Positions 1 to 5,902 of a stretch of DNA of 5,902 nucleotides are shown piece by piece. The position numbers were made by a program, and so were the translations under genes. The DNA is from JBFJWU01 sp041623475 [NCBI: bacterium] (GTDB taxonomy: Bacteria; J088): assembly GCA_041623475.1 (NCBI GenBank), contig JBFJWU010000220.1:1-5902 (forward strand), written 5' to 3'. Position 1 is the first letter of the stretch; each line of letters opens with the position of its first letter. The notes beneath the pieces are model-generated. The model was given only the letters and a program-made list of their open reading frames with translations, had not been told where the DNA came from and made no database searches.

Positions 1-1
1 C

Positions 2-883
2 GGGCACCAGATTGCTGCGGTCAGCGAACGTCCACAGACAACCTGGCAGCAAATGAAGGGCATTTATTCGGATCCGGAACACGGCCAGATCATTTTTGTA
101 GATACCCCGGGAATTCATTCTGCTGAATCGGCAATGAACCTGGCCATGCTGTCCGGGGCGCTGGAAGCAAGTATTGATGCCGACATCGTGCTGGTAATCC
201 TCGACGCTAACGTTGTGAAACGGTGGGACCTGGTAATCCTTGAGCAACTGGGTGCTGATGAACGAGTTGTAATTGTTGGCAACAAGATTGACCTGCTCGA
301 GGCAATTCCAGCCAGCCCGCTTTTTGACAAGATCCCGGACCTGAAAGAACGGCCACTTTGCTGGACCAGCGCAAAGGACGGGACCGGGGTCGATGGTCTG
401 CTGTCCGAGGTTTTTGCAAGACTTCCAGAGGGGCCGCCCCTGTACGACCTTGAAGATTTGACCGATCGCCCCACGCGATTTATCGTCGCCGAATTTGTAC
501 GCCAGTCAATCTTTGAATATTTGCAACAGGAGATCCCGTACTCGACTTTTGTCGAGGTTGAGGAGTATCACGAAGACAAGCGACCCGTCTACATCGGTGC
601 CAATATTTTTGTCGAGCGGGAATCGCAAAAACAGATATTAATTGGTCGCAAAGGTCAGCAGATCCGGCAAATCGGGACAAGGGCCCGGCGATTAATCGAA
701 GAACTTATCGGCCAACGAGTTTATCTCGACCTTTGGGTTAAGGTACTGCCAAAATGGACGCGGAAAGAAGCGCATCTTCGTCGTGCGGGCTTGTTGGCTG
801 GCGACAAAAAGCTCGAACGGGCCGAGGGACTGGTGCAAGAGTTTCGCAGGAATGCCGTCAGCGATGAGCCAGGACATGAGTGA
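2..883 (+). CDS. era: GTPase Era, 5' end cut by window edge
   Basis: Era binds the 3' end of 16S rRNA through a KH domain and acts in 30S subunit maturation at the inner face of the membrane. The reading frame is open from base 2, so 293 residues are visible; about 30 N-terminal residues with the G1 P-loop lie outside the window. The visible start, after 'GHQ', carries the Era switch region ending in PQTT. G3 is DTPGIH (101-118), G4 is NKID (281-292) and G5 is SAK (368-376), all canonical. The linker 'DLTDRPTRFIVAEFVRQ' and the C-terminal KH domain follow, with the GxxG loop read as GRKG (644-655) and then 'LDLWVKV'. After 'HLRRAGL', where Era usually stops, about 29 further residues remain, rich in charged residues. 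Its stop overlaps the der start, implying coupled translation. Identification is very secure; the role is taken from the family. Confidence 0.97.
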   Translation, partial: GHQIAAVSERPQTTWQQMKGIYSDPEHGQIIFVDTPGIHSAESAMNLAMLSGALEASIDADIVLVILDANVVKRWDLVILEQLGADERVVIVGNKIDLLEAIPASPLFDKIPDLKERPLCWTSAKDGTGVDGLLSEVFARLPEGPPLYDLEDLTDRPTRFIVAEFVRQSIFEYLQQEIPYSTFVEVEEYHEDKRPVYIGANIFVERESQKQILIGRKGQQIRQIGTRARRLIEELIGQRVYLDLWVKVLPKWTRKEAHLRRAGLLAGDKKLERAEGLVQEFRRNAVSDEPGHE

Positions 884-2252
884 CATTCCGCGTGTCCTGT
901 TGGTCGGGCGTCCAAATGTCGGCAAAAGCACACTTTTTAATCGACTGACGCGGACTCGGGCCGCTTTGGTTGATGACAGGGACGGCGTTACCAGAGACTG
1001 GATTGAACGTCCCTGGGACGTAACAGGTGACGGAGACCCTGATGTCCTGCTCAGGGATTTGTGCGGTTTTCGTGAACACGAGGACGATCCTGTTTTGCAT
1101 GCATCACAGCAGGTAATGGCAGGGCATTGGCAAGATGCGGACGTAATCCTGTTTGTCGTTGATGGTCGTGCCGGTGCGACCGAGGCGGACAAATGGTTGG
1201 CCGGCAAAGTCCGGCAGGCCGGGCGACCGGTTGTGCTGGTAGCGAACAAGGTCGACACACTGGAACTTGAAGCGACAGCACTTGCAGTCTCCGAGCTGGG
1301 TTGGGCTCCGGTGTTTACAAGCGCGGAGCACGCAATGGGAATCGCCGAATTGTCAGACGCGATTTTGGAATTACTGCCAGGTCCGGCGCTCTTTGGTGCA
1401 GGCGACCCTGGTGCCGAGCGGCTTGATGTTGCGATCCTGGGCAAGCCTAATGCGGGCAAAAGCACGTTGTTGAATACACTTCTGGGTGAGGAACGCGCAA
1501 CAGTTTCTGACGTGGCCGGGACTACCCGGGACCCAGTGGACGCCCTTGGCGTAATTTCTGATATTCCTGTCCGGTTCGTGGACACTGCTGGCATCCGCAG
1601 AAAGCGAAGCATCGAAGATCAACTCGAATATGCGTCCGTGTCGCGCAGCCTGAAGGAAGGTCGTCAATCCAACCTGGTGATGTACTTGATCCATGCTGAG
1701 GATGGAATTACGCAGCAGGACCAGATTCTACTCGGACACGTTGCCGGGGATGGGGCGGCCGTGCTGCTCCTGGTGTCGCAGTGGGATCGATGCGACAACC
1801 CTGAAGCCCGATTCAAGGAAATCCTGCTGCAACGTGACCGAATGCTGCCGTTTCTCGAATGGGCTCCAATGATCAGTATTTCATCCGTTACCGGGCACAA
1901 TATTTCCCGAATTGAATACTGGGTCAGTGAAATGGTCACACAAATGGATCGGACTTTTTCGACCCGGGAATTGAACGACGTGATCCAGCGTATCCTGTCG
2001 GAAAACCCACCGCCGGCAATTCAAATCCGGAAGAGCCGAAGAAAGCATACTCGAAAACCATTGAAAATCTACTACGTGACCCAGGTCGGTAATCGTCCAT
2101 TGCGGATCAAGGTATTCGGGAACTTGCGAGGTATGGACCTGCCAGAGGCCTACAGGCGGTTCCTGCATCGGCGATTGCGCGAGCATCTGGATATTCGGCA
2201 CGTCCCCCTGGTGATCAAGTTCGTCCCCAAGAAATCCCGGGACCAGGAATAG
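864..2252 (+). CDS. der: GTPase Der (EngA), two G domains plus KH-like domain, divergent motifs
   Basis: Der is a tandem-GTPase needed for 50S ribosomal subunit assembly. From the ATG at 864 it is 462 residues, slightly short of the usual length. G domain 1 has P-loop GRPNVGKST (15-23), DRDGVTRD (38-45), DLCG (65-68) in place of the usual DTGG, NKVD (128-131) and SAEH (153-156). G domain 2 has GKPNAGKST (193-201), GTTRD (219-223), DTAG (240-243), SQWD (305-308) in place of NKWD, and SS in place of the SA of G5 (340-341). The C-terminal KH-like domain (about 366-462) contains the typical KIYYVTQVG (401-409) and YRRFL. Possible starts are ATG at 852, 864 and 876; 864 puts an AGGA (848-851) 12 bases upstream and leaves a normal short N-terminus. 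It overlaps the era stop by 20 bases. The substitutions lie in an intact frame, so they look like real divergence. Confidence 0.96.
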   Translation: MSQDMSDIPRVLLVGRPNVGKSTLFNRLTRTRAALVDDRDGVTRDWIERPWDVTGDGDPDVLLRDLCGFREHEDDPVLHASQQVMAGHWQDADVILFVVDGRAGATEADKWLAGKVRQAGRPVVLVANKVDTLELEATALAVSELGWAPVFTSAEHAMGIAELSDAILELLPGPALFGAGDPGAERLDVAILGKPNAGKSTLLNTLLGEERATVSDVAGTTRDPVDALGVISDIPVRFVDTAGIRRKRSIEDQLEYASVSRSLKEGRQSNLVMYLIHAEDGITQQDQILLGHVAGDGAAVLLLVSQWDRCDNPEARFKEILLQRDRMLPFLEWAPMISISSVTGHNISRIEYWVSEMVTQMDRTFSTRELNDVIQRILSENPPPAIQIRKSRRKHTRKPLKIYYVTQVGNRPLRIKVFGNLRGMDLPEAYRRFLHRRLREHLDIRHVPLVIKFVPKKSRDQE

Positions 2253-2258
2253 AATTTG
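2245..2258 (+). promoter_or_regulatory. Ribosome binding site deciding a TTG start
   Basis: AGGA at 2245-2248 lies inside the last codons of der and is followed by a 7-base spacer, which contains the der stop TAG (2250-2252), and then TTG at 2256. The near-ideal spacing favours this TTG over the downstream ATG codons at 2280 and 2328, which would remove part or all of the hydrophobic N-terminal segment. Ribosomes finishing der would be positioned to restart here. Confidence 0.6.
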
Positions 2259-2630
2259 ACCACCGCGCTGGTCCTGGCGATGGCCGGTATAGTCGCGACG
2301 GTTGTTCTGTCGTGGTTGCTGGCCAGGATGGCCGTGTTCCTGGCGTCTGACGCAGAGCGGCCGATGCCGTTTGCCGCGACGAGCAATCGGTGTAGCGAAA
2401 CGGTTGTCACGATGCAAACGTCGCACGAGGCGGATATTGTGGCTGGGCTGTTACGAAGCCATGGAATTGAAGTTGTTGTACTGGACTCATTCATGGCCAG
2501 AATTTATGGTGATGCGGCTGGTGCCAGCGCGGGGCATCGCGTCCAGGTTCCCGCAGATGATCTGGACGTGGCCAGACAGATTGTCCAGGGCCAGGTTCAG
2601 GATCCGGAACCGTCTGGAATCAGTGGCTAG
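2256..2630 (+). CDS. Small membrane-anchored DUF2007-like protein
   Basis: This is a 124-residue protein starting at TTG. Residues 3-30 are strongly hydrophobic with no acidic residue and one Arg near the middle, and look like a membrane anchor. A short linker follows, and residues 49-112 match the pattern of DUF2007 ('putative prokaryotic signal transducing protein'): a beta strand 'TVVTMQ', 'SHEADIVAGLLRSHGIEVVVLD' (split over 56-77), a Gly/Ala-rich loop, the strand 'HRVQVPADD', and a final helix 'LDVARQIVQG'. DUF2007 proteins are small alpha/beta folds related to the regulatory domains of PII-like proteins; their molecular role is not settled. The gene follows der by three bases and is probably cotranscribed with era and der, but nothing in the sequence shows a ribosome function. 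Its last 11 bases overlap the 3' end of the mglA-like gene on the other strand. The family call rests on pattern recognition only. Confidence 0.75.
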   Translation: MTTALVLAMAGIVATVVLSWLLARMAVFLASDAERPMPFAATSNRCSETVVTMQTSHEADIVAGLLRSHGIEVVVLDSFMARIYGDAAGASAGHRVQVPADDLDVARQIVQGQVQDPEPSGISG

Positions 2631-2647
2631 TTTCTGATTCCGGATTT
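2612..2647 (+). terminator. Candidate intrinsic terminator for the era-der block
   Basis: GGAATCAG (2616-2623) and CTGATTCC (2634-2641) form a perfect 8-bp stem around a 10-base loop. On the + strand RNA it extends outward by four more pairs, two of them G-U (2612-2615 with 2642-2645), and then runs into TTTATAA. The two G-U pairs become mismatches in the - strand transcript, and no T run follows on that side, so the hairpin is better suited to stopping + strand transcription. The U tract is short and interrupted, so termination is likely but not certain. The stem covers both convergent stop codons' surroundings. Confidence 0.45.
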
Positions 2648-3483
2648 ATAACGTCGTCCAGGCTGATCCTCAGGTTCAGGGTGATCTTCTGGGACCCACG
2701 CTCGAGTCCTACAGGCACTATCAATTCGCCATTTTCGATACGTTGATTGGTCACTACGGACACCAGTTTCCACTCCGACGTGTCCCGGTCCGTGGCATCC
2801 CCGGTTAATTCCTGCGTTTCTTGTACGACTGGCTCCGAAGGCGTTGATGCCGGTTCAGCTGGCGTGTCATTTTTTTGTGCCTGATCGAATCGGTTTGGGT
2901 CTTTGCTGCGAAGATCATTCAGGACAAGTTTTGAGATTGCTCCCAGGGTTGCCAGGACCTGTGTACCCTTGTGGGCTTCTGCAGCAAATGTCGGCACGTT
3001 TCGTGGATTAAGGTGCTTGTCAAGTTCTTCCACCGGCATTGCGGAATCCATGTCGCGCTTGTTGTACTGAATAACAAACGGCATGTCCTTCAACTGGATT
3101 CGATGCGCAATCAGGTTCTCTTCCAGATTTTTCAGGCTTTCAAGATTATCGGACAGGGCTTCCGACCGGCTGTCCGCGACAAACACAACGCCGTCGACGT
3201 TCTTCAGGACAAGCTTTCGGGTCGAGTTGTAGAATACCTGGCCAGGGACGGTGTACAGTTGAAACCTTGTCTTCAGCCCCCGAACTTCACCCAGCTCGAC
3301 CGGCAAATAGTCAAAAAACAGCGTCCGATCCTGTCTGGTAGCGAGCGTCATTAGTTTGCCGCGGAATTCATCGCGCAACTTGTTATGGATGAACTGCAGG
3401 TTAGTTGTCTTACCGGACAACCCTGGACCGTAATAAACGATCTTGGCCTGGATTTCCCGTCTGCGTAGATTGAAGATTGCCAT
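2620..3483 (-). CDS. MglA-family small Ras-like GTPase with C-terminal extension
   Basis: This 287-residue protein has an MglA-type GTPase domain in about residues 1-192. It starts with the family's conserved N-terminus, then P-loop GPGLSGKTT (19-27), arginine-bearing switch I region 'ATRQDRTLFFDYLP' (48-61), G3 read as TVPGQ (78-82) with Thr where Ras has Asp, and NKRD (141-144). The Thr in G3 is a hallmark of MglA, whose Myxococcus member sets cell polarity and drives motility together with the roadblock GAP MglB. Family MglA proteins are about 195 residues. Here a Pro/Ser/Thr/Glu-rich linker (about 195-235) leads to a strand-rich tail 'SEWKLVSVV..VPVGLERGSQKITLNLRISLDDVI' (spread over 236-279) that I do not recognise. 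The ATG is supported by the conserved N-terminus; the upstream gene ends 27 bases before. No MglB is present in the window. Confidence 0.94.
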   Translation of the reverse strand: MAIFNLRRREIQAKIVYYGPGLSGKTTNLQFIHNKLRDEFRGKLMTLATRQDRTLFFDYLPVELGEVRGLKTRFQLYTVPGQVFYNSTRKLVLKNVDGVVFVADSRSEALSDNLESLKNLEENLIAHRIQLKDMPFVIQYNKRDMDSAMPVEELDKHLNPRNVPTFAAEAHKGTQVLATLGAISKLVLNDLRSKDPNRFDQAQKNDTPAEPASTPSEPVVQETQELTGDATDRDTSEWKLVSVVTNQRIENGELIVPVGLERGSQKITLNLRISLDDVINPESETSH

Positions 3484-3510
3484 TGGTGTTAATAATTCCG
3501 TTTTCCTGAG

Positions 3511-4686
3511 CTATTTCTTTTTCTTGTTCTGGCCAGCTTTGCGCACCAACATGCGCTTTGCCTGCGTCGAGATATTGTTGCTGACCGATTTGGACCGGGA
3601 AATTCGTTTCAAGTCATTGTCGCGCAATTGTGTCAGCAGGTTTAATGCCATCGATGGTGGCGTCTTGGCATTTTCAACCAGGGCCAGTTTGACCGAGTAG
3701 CTTTTCATGAATTTTCGGTCACGGGCGATCGAGCGCAGCATGTCTTCGCGAACGGACTTGGACGACGAGATGGCGACAATTTCCTTCTCGGAAATCCGGG
3801 GATTCTTGAGTACCATTGAACTGACAACTTTGTTCCCATCCAGTATTAGCAACGACCTGGCTTCCTTGTTGCCCATGATCGCCAGCTTGATCTTCTGGGG
3901 AACTTTCATCTTCTGGACGGCTTTCCGAAGGTTGGACATGTCGATTTCATCTTCGTCGGTGCCCTCATCCTCGGTTTTGGCAGCCTGTTCCAGCAATTCA
4001 GCGGCCAACTCCTCGTCAATCTCTTCTTCTTCTTCCGGTGCCAGGAACTCTTTGATTTCCTGATCGTCACCATCTGTGTCTTCCCGTGCAGATTCCTCTA
4101 CCGCTTCCAGCAGGTCTGCGTCCCAATCATCCTCTTCGGAAAGTTCCTCTTTGGTCTTCAGGCCCTGCTGCAGCAGGACTTTGCCCGAATAAGCCCGGGC
4201 AAAGAATTCCTCTAACCGTGCCTTTGCCGCTGGCCCAAGCGACGGGTTGTCCAAAAGAGCCTCAACGAGCGGAATATGTCGGAGCATTCGGGTCTGGTTT
4301 TCGGAAATGATCTCTAGAATCGCGGCATCGTTCTCAGTTGTTGCGAGCATTGTAATGACATCATCGGGGGTTGCCCCATTCAGGGCCAGCGTTTGCCTTT
4401 GCTGTTTCTCAAGCTGCATGAACTTGAATGCCACGCGAAAAACAGGGGGTGCCAGCTCTCCGCCAACCGCGGCCTCGCGCATGTCGGGGGGCAATTCTGC
4501 AAGGGTTGCCTGCGCTTTTGATCGCAGTTCAGGGTTACTGTCTTTGGCGGCAATGACTGCCAGGCAACTGACAAGGTCAATCGGTGGCATTGGCAGGGCA
4601 CCGGTCGCGATGCCACTCCGCATTTTTTCCGGCATTTTTCCGTCCAGAATATCCTGTGCCCGCGTGGGCAACTGGATTTCCGTCAC
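3511..4686 (-). CDS. Helical-repeat protein with acidic linker, function unknown
   Basis: This is a 391-residue protein from a GTG start that overlaps the preceding stop as GTGA; an AAGG lies about 10 bases upstream. I do not recognise a named family with certainty. Residues 1-170 are helical, with phrases such as 'ALLDNPSLGPAAKARLEEFF' (143-162) resembling DUF2336 or HEAT-like repeats. Residues 180-250 are extremely acidic, including EEEEEIDEE (218-226). Residues 251-385 are basic and again repeat-like: 'NPRISEKEIVAISSSKSVRE' (295-314) and then 'AKTPPSMALNLLTQLRDNDL' (340-359), ending in NKKKK. There is no signal peptide or membrane segment, so it is probably cytoplasmic. It is coupled to the SPOR-like gene before it and sits 27 bases before the MglA-type GTPase, so it may be a partner or effector of that GTPase; this is inference from neighbourhood only. 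Confidence 0.85.
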   Translation of the reverse strand: MTEIQLPTRAQDILDGKMPEKMRSGIATGALPMPPIDLVSCLAVIAAKDSNPELRSKAQATLAELPPDMREAAVGGELAPPVFRVAFKFMQLEKQQRQTLALNGATPDDVITMLATTENDAAILEIISENQTRMLRHIPLVEALLDNPSLGPAAKARLEEFFARAYSGKVLLQQGLKTKEELSEEDDWDADLLEAVEESAREDTDGDDQEIKEFLAPEEEEEIDEELAAELLEQAAKTEDEGTDEDEIDMSNLRKAVQKMKVPQKIKLAIMGNKEARSLLILDGNKVVSSMVLKNPRISEKEIVAISSSKSVREDMLRSIARDRKFMKSYSVKLALVENAKTPPSMALNLLTQLRDNDLKRISRSKSVSNNISTQAKRMLVRKAGQNKKKK

Positions 4687-5687
4687 GGTGGCGCAGCCTT
4701 GCGATAGGTTGCTTTGAGCGTTAATTGCCGGCTGGCATCCAGTGCGTAGGCCTTGGCATCCAGTTCCAGGTCAAATGGACCGACCTGGACGTAGGGAACT
4801 CTTACTTTATAGGTGACGTCCCGGGTCTGCGGTGGTACGCCCCGGCCGACCAGGATGAGAGCTGCAGCATCCGCCATTCTGGTGTCCTGGAACGGTCCAA
4901 CCCGCAAGTACTGCGCGCCGGATTTCTCTTCGGTGCGAACCCTGAAGGAACTCGATTCCAATTCCGCAACGAGTGCGGGCAGGGCGCTGTTGTCGACTGG
5001 CTGCGTCGAAATGACCTCTCGGCCTGTACGGGATTCCGCTGCAAACGATATTGCTGATGGATATCCGGAACCCTTGACTGGTTCAGGTACGGCATTTTTC
5101 TGCAGCGGACCTATGATGACTACCCACTGAGGGTCGATGTTATTTGCATCGTCAGGTTTACTGCCGGATCCGTCAGGCTCAGTTGCGTTGTCAGAGTCGG
5201 TCGCGGTCGATGTCGCCTGTGCGGTTGTTGCGCCGGTAATTTGCGCGCCTGATGTAATAGCAGCATTCGCCACGCTCGTCGATGATTTCCCTGGTGTCGT
5301 TCCGGTTGCTGCAGTTCCGGAAGCGGGGTGAATGACTTCTCCGGTCCATTGCGGTGTTTCGGGTGTCTTCGGCTGTAGGCCGAGGGAGGCCCTCAGTGGG
5401 TCACGGACTGGCGATATGGCCTCTGCAACTGGCCCCAATGCGGAATCCGGCATCGCCAGAAGGATACCTGATGTGACAATCAATAACAGGATCAATCCCA
5501 GGCGCAGCGGGACCAGCTTCTTGCGACTTTTCTGGATTCCACTGATTGTCAACGCCGGTTCCGCTGTGGACTGGGTTTCTGGATCGAGGTTGCCGTCAGG
5601 GGACTCGTCAGCCGAACCCGTCCCAAGCGCCACGCGCAAGTCCAGGGTATCTTCCGCTACCAGCCAGTCGATCAATTTGCGAGTCAT
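4683..5687 (-). CDS. Single-pass membrane protein with SPOR-like C-terminal domain
   Basis: This 334-residue protein starts at an ATG that overlaps the previous stop as ATGA, with GGGAG about 11 bases upstream. Residues 1-58 would be cytoplasmic and end in the basic KSRKK (53-57). Residues 59-79 form one hydrophobic segment. Residues 105-187 are a low-complexity Ala/Thr/Ser/Asp linker. The C-terminal part holds three related strand motifs: WVVIIGPLQ (188-196), YLRVGPFQD (260-268) and YVQVGPFDL (299-307), the latter two followed by Ala-rich helices. This is the strand-helix pattern of SPOR domains, which bind glycan strands stripped of stem peptides at septa. A cytoplasmic N-terminus, single anchor and long flexible linker are the usual SPOR-protein plan. 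The spacing fits one whole SPOR-like fold (188-283) plus a half repeat, so the domain call is moderately sure. It could act in division or envelope remodelling. Confidence 0.82.
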   Translation of the reverse strand: MTRKLIDWLVAEDTLDLRVALGTGSADESPDGNLDPETQSTAEPALTISGIQKSRKKLVPLRLGLILLLIVTSGILLAMPDSALGPVAEAISPVRDPLRASLGLQPKTPETPQWTGEVIHPASGTAATGTTPGKSSTSVANAAITSGAQITGATTAQATSTATDSDNATEPDGSGSKPDDANNIDPQWVVIIGPLQKNAVPEPVKGSGYPSAISFAAESRTGREVISTQPVDNSALPALVAELESSSFRVRTEEKSGAQYLRVGPFQDTRMADAAALILVGRGVPPQTRDVTYKVRVPYVQVGPFDLELDAKAYALDASRQLTLKATYRKAAPP

Positions 5688-5902
5688 CGTTGCACAATCT
5701 CCCGTGCCCGGATTCGGGCCCGAAACTTTCCAAGTATTGAGTTTAGCGGATGGCTGCGGTGAAGAAATTTCAATACAGGATCTTCCCTGACCGCGAACGT
5801 ATCCAGCATCTCGTATAACACTTCGTACCTGGAATCTACGCGAACGCCTCTGCGAAACGCACGGATTGCCGCTAACTGATCGCCTTTTACCAACGCTGCG
5901 GC
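5684..5902 (-). CDS. C-terminal end of a TPR-like protein, 5' end cut by window edge
   Basis: Only the last 72 residues are visible, and the frame stays open to the right edge, so the start lies outside. The leading part 'GDQLAAIRAFRRGVRVDSRY' (residues 7-26) fits the second half of a tetratricopeptide repeat (G....A...F..G......), suggesting a repeat-bearing protein. The tail contains 'DPVLKFLHRSHPLN' and is basic, with no stretch long enough to be a membrane segment. Its stop TGA overlaps the start of the SPOR-like gene as ATGA, so the two are translationally coupled. A TTG at 5893 could in principle be a start, but it has no supporting context and would give a 69-residue protein starting mid-repeat, so I treat the gene as truncated. 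Function is unknown. Confidence 0.72.
   Translation of the reverse strand, partial: AAALVKGDQLAAIRAFRRGVRVDSRYEVLYEMLDTFAVREDPVLKFLHRSHPLNSILGKFRARIRAREIVQR

Noticed and set aside
783-863. Upstream ATG at 783 as the der start
   Set aside because: It would add 27 residues read from era codons in another frame, and Der normally begins only a few residues before its first P-loop.
692-1612. A 306-codon open frame on the - strand across the era/der junction
   Set aside because: It is antisense to two strongly conserved GTPase genes, its product is Ser/Thr/Arg/Pro-rich without any domain pattern, and it has no convincing ribosome binding site. It is a by-product of codon use.
1776-1787. SQWD as a frameshift artefact
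   Set aside because: Both sides stay in the same frame with conserved Der residues, so a frameshift pair is not needed to explain it; single-base errors cannot be ruled out but several substitutions would be needed.
1881-2426. A 181-codon open frame on the - strand over the der 3' end
   Set aside because: It covers conserved der KH-like codons and the next gene in antisense, and its product is His/Arg/Gln-rich with no recognisable fold.
4247-4717. A 156-codon open frame on the + strand opposite the helical-repeat gene
   Set aside because: The - strand frame has clear repeat structure and coupled start/stop signals; this frame shows only Ser/Arg-rich shadow composition.
5137-5331. Ala/Thr/Ser-rich stretch as a DNA repeat array
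   Set aside because: The codons vary and no regular DNA period is visible; it is a low-complexity protein linker, not a tandem repeat.
5332-5790. A 152-codon open frame on the + strand opposite the SPOR-like gene
   Set aside because: It crosses the ATGA junction of two - strand genes and has no domain signal.

Overview
The window is densely packed bacterial chromosome: seven protein-coding genes in two convergent blocks, almost no intergenic DNA, and no RNA genes, mobile elements or CRISPR repeats that I can see. Three of the seven genes are P-loop GTPases (Era, Der and an MglA-type small GTPase). The base composition looks moderately GC-rich throughout, and no segment stands out as foreign.

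Left block (+ strand, 2-2630): the 3' nine-tenths of era (its P-loop lies off the left edge), then der overlapping the era stop, then a small membrane-anchored DUF2007-like protein starting at TTG three bases after the der stop. Era and Der are both ribosome-assembly GTPases (30S and 50S respectively), so the pairing makes functional sense. The Der copy is divergent: its first G domain has DLCG where DTGG is usual, and its second has SQWD where NKWD is usual. The block appears to end at a hairpin (2612-2647).

Right block (- strand, 5902-2620): it reads leftward as the C-terminus of a TPR-like protein (cut by the right edge), a single-pass membrane protein with a SPOR-like periplasmic C-terminus, a 391-residue helical-repeat protein with a long acidic linker, and an MglA-family GTPase with about 95 extra C-terminal residues. 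The junctions are ATGA, GTGA and a 27-base gap, so this is very probably one translationally coupled operon. MglA proteins set cell polarity, and SPOR domains bind denuded peptidoglycan at division sites. A polarity, envelope or division role for the cluster is therefore plausible, but it is inference.

The two blocks meet tail to tail with an 11-base overlap of coding sequence (2620-2630).

Organism: an MglA GTPase that begins with the conserved 'FN..RREI..KIVYYGPGLSGKTTNL' pattern (spaced over about 29 residues) is common in Myxococcota and other former Deltaproteobacteria, Acidobacteriota and related diderms. The single-pass SPOR protein also points to a diderm. I cannot place it more closely, and an uncultured lineage is likely given how far Der diverges.
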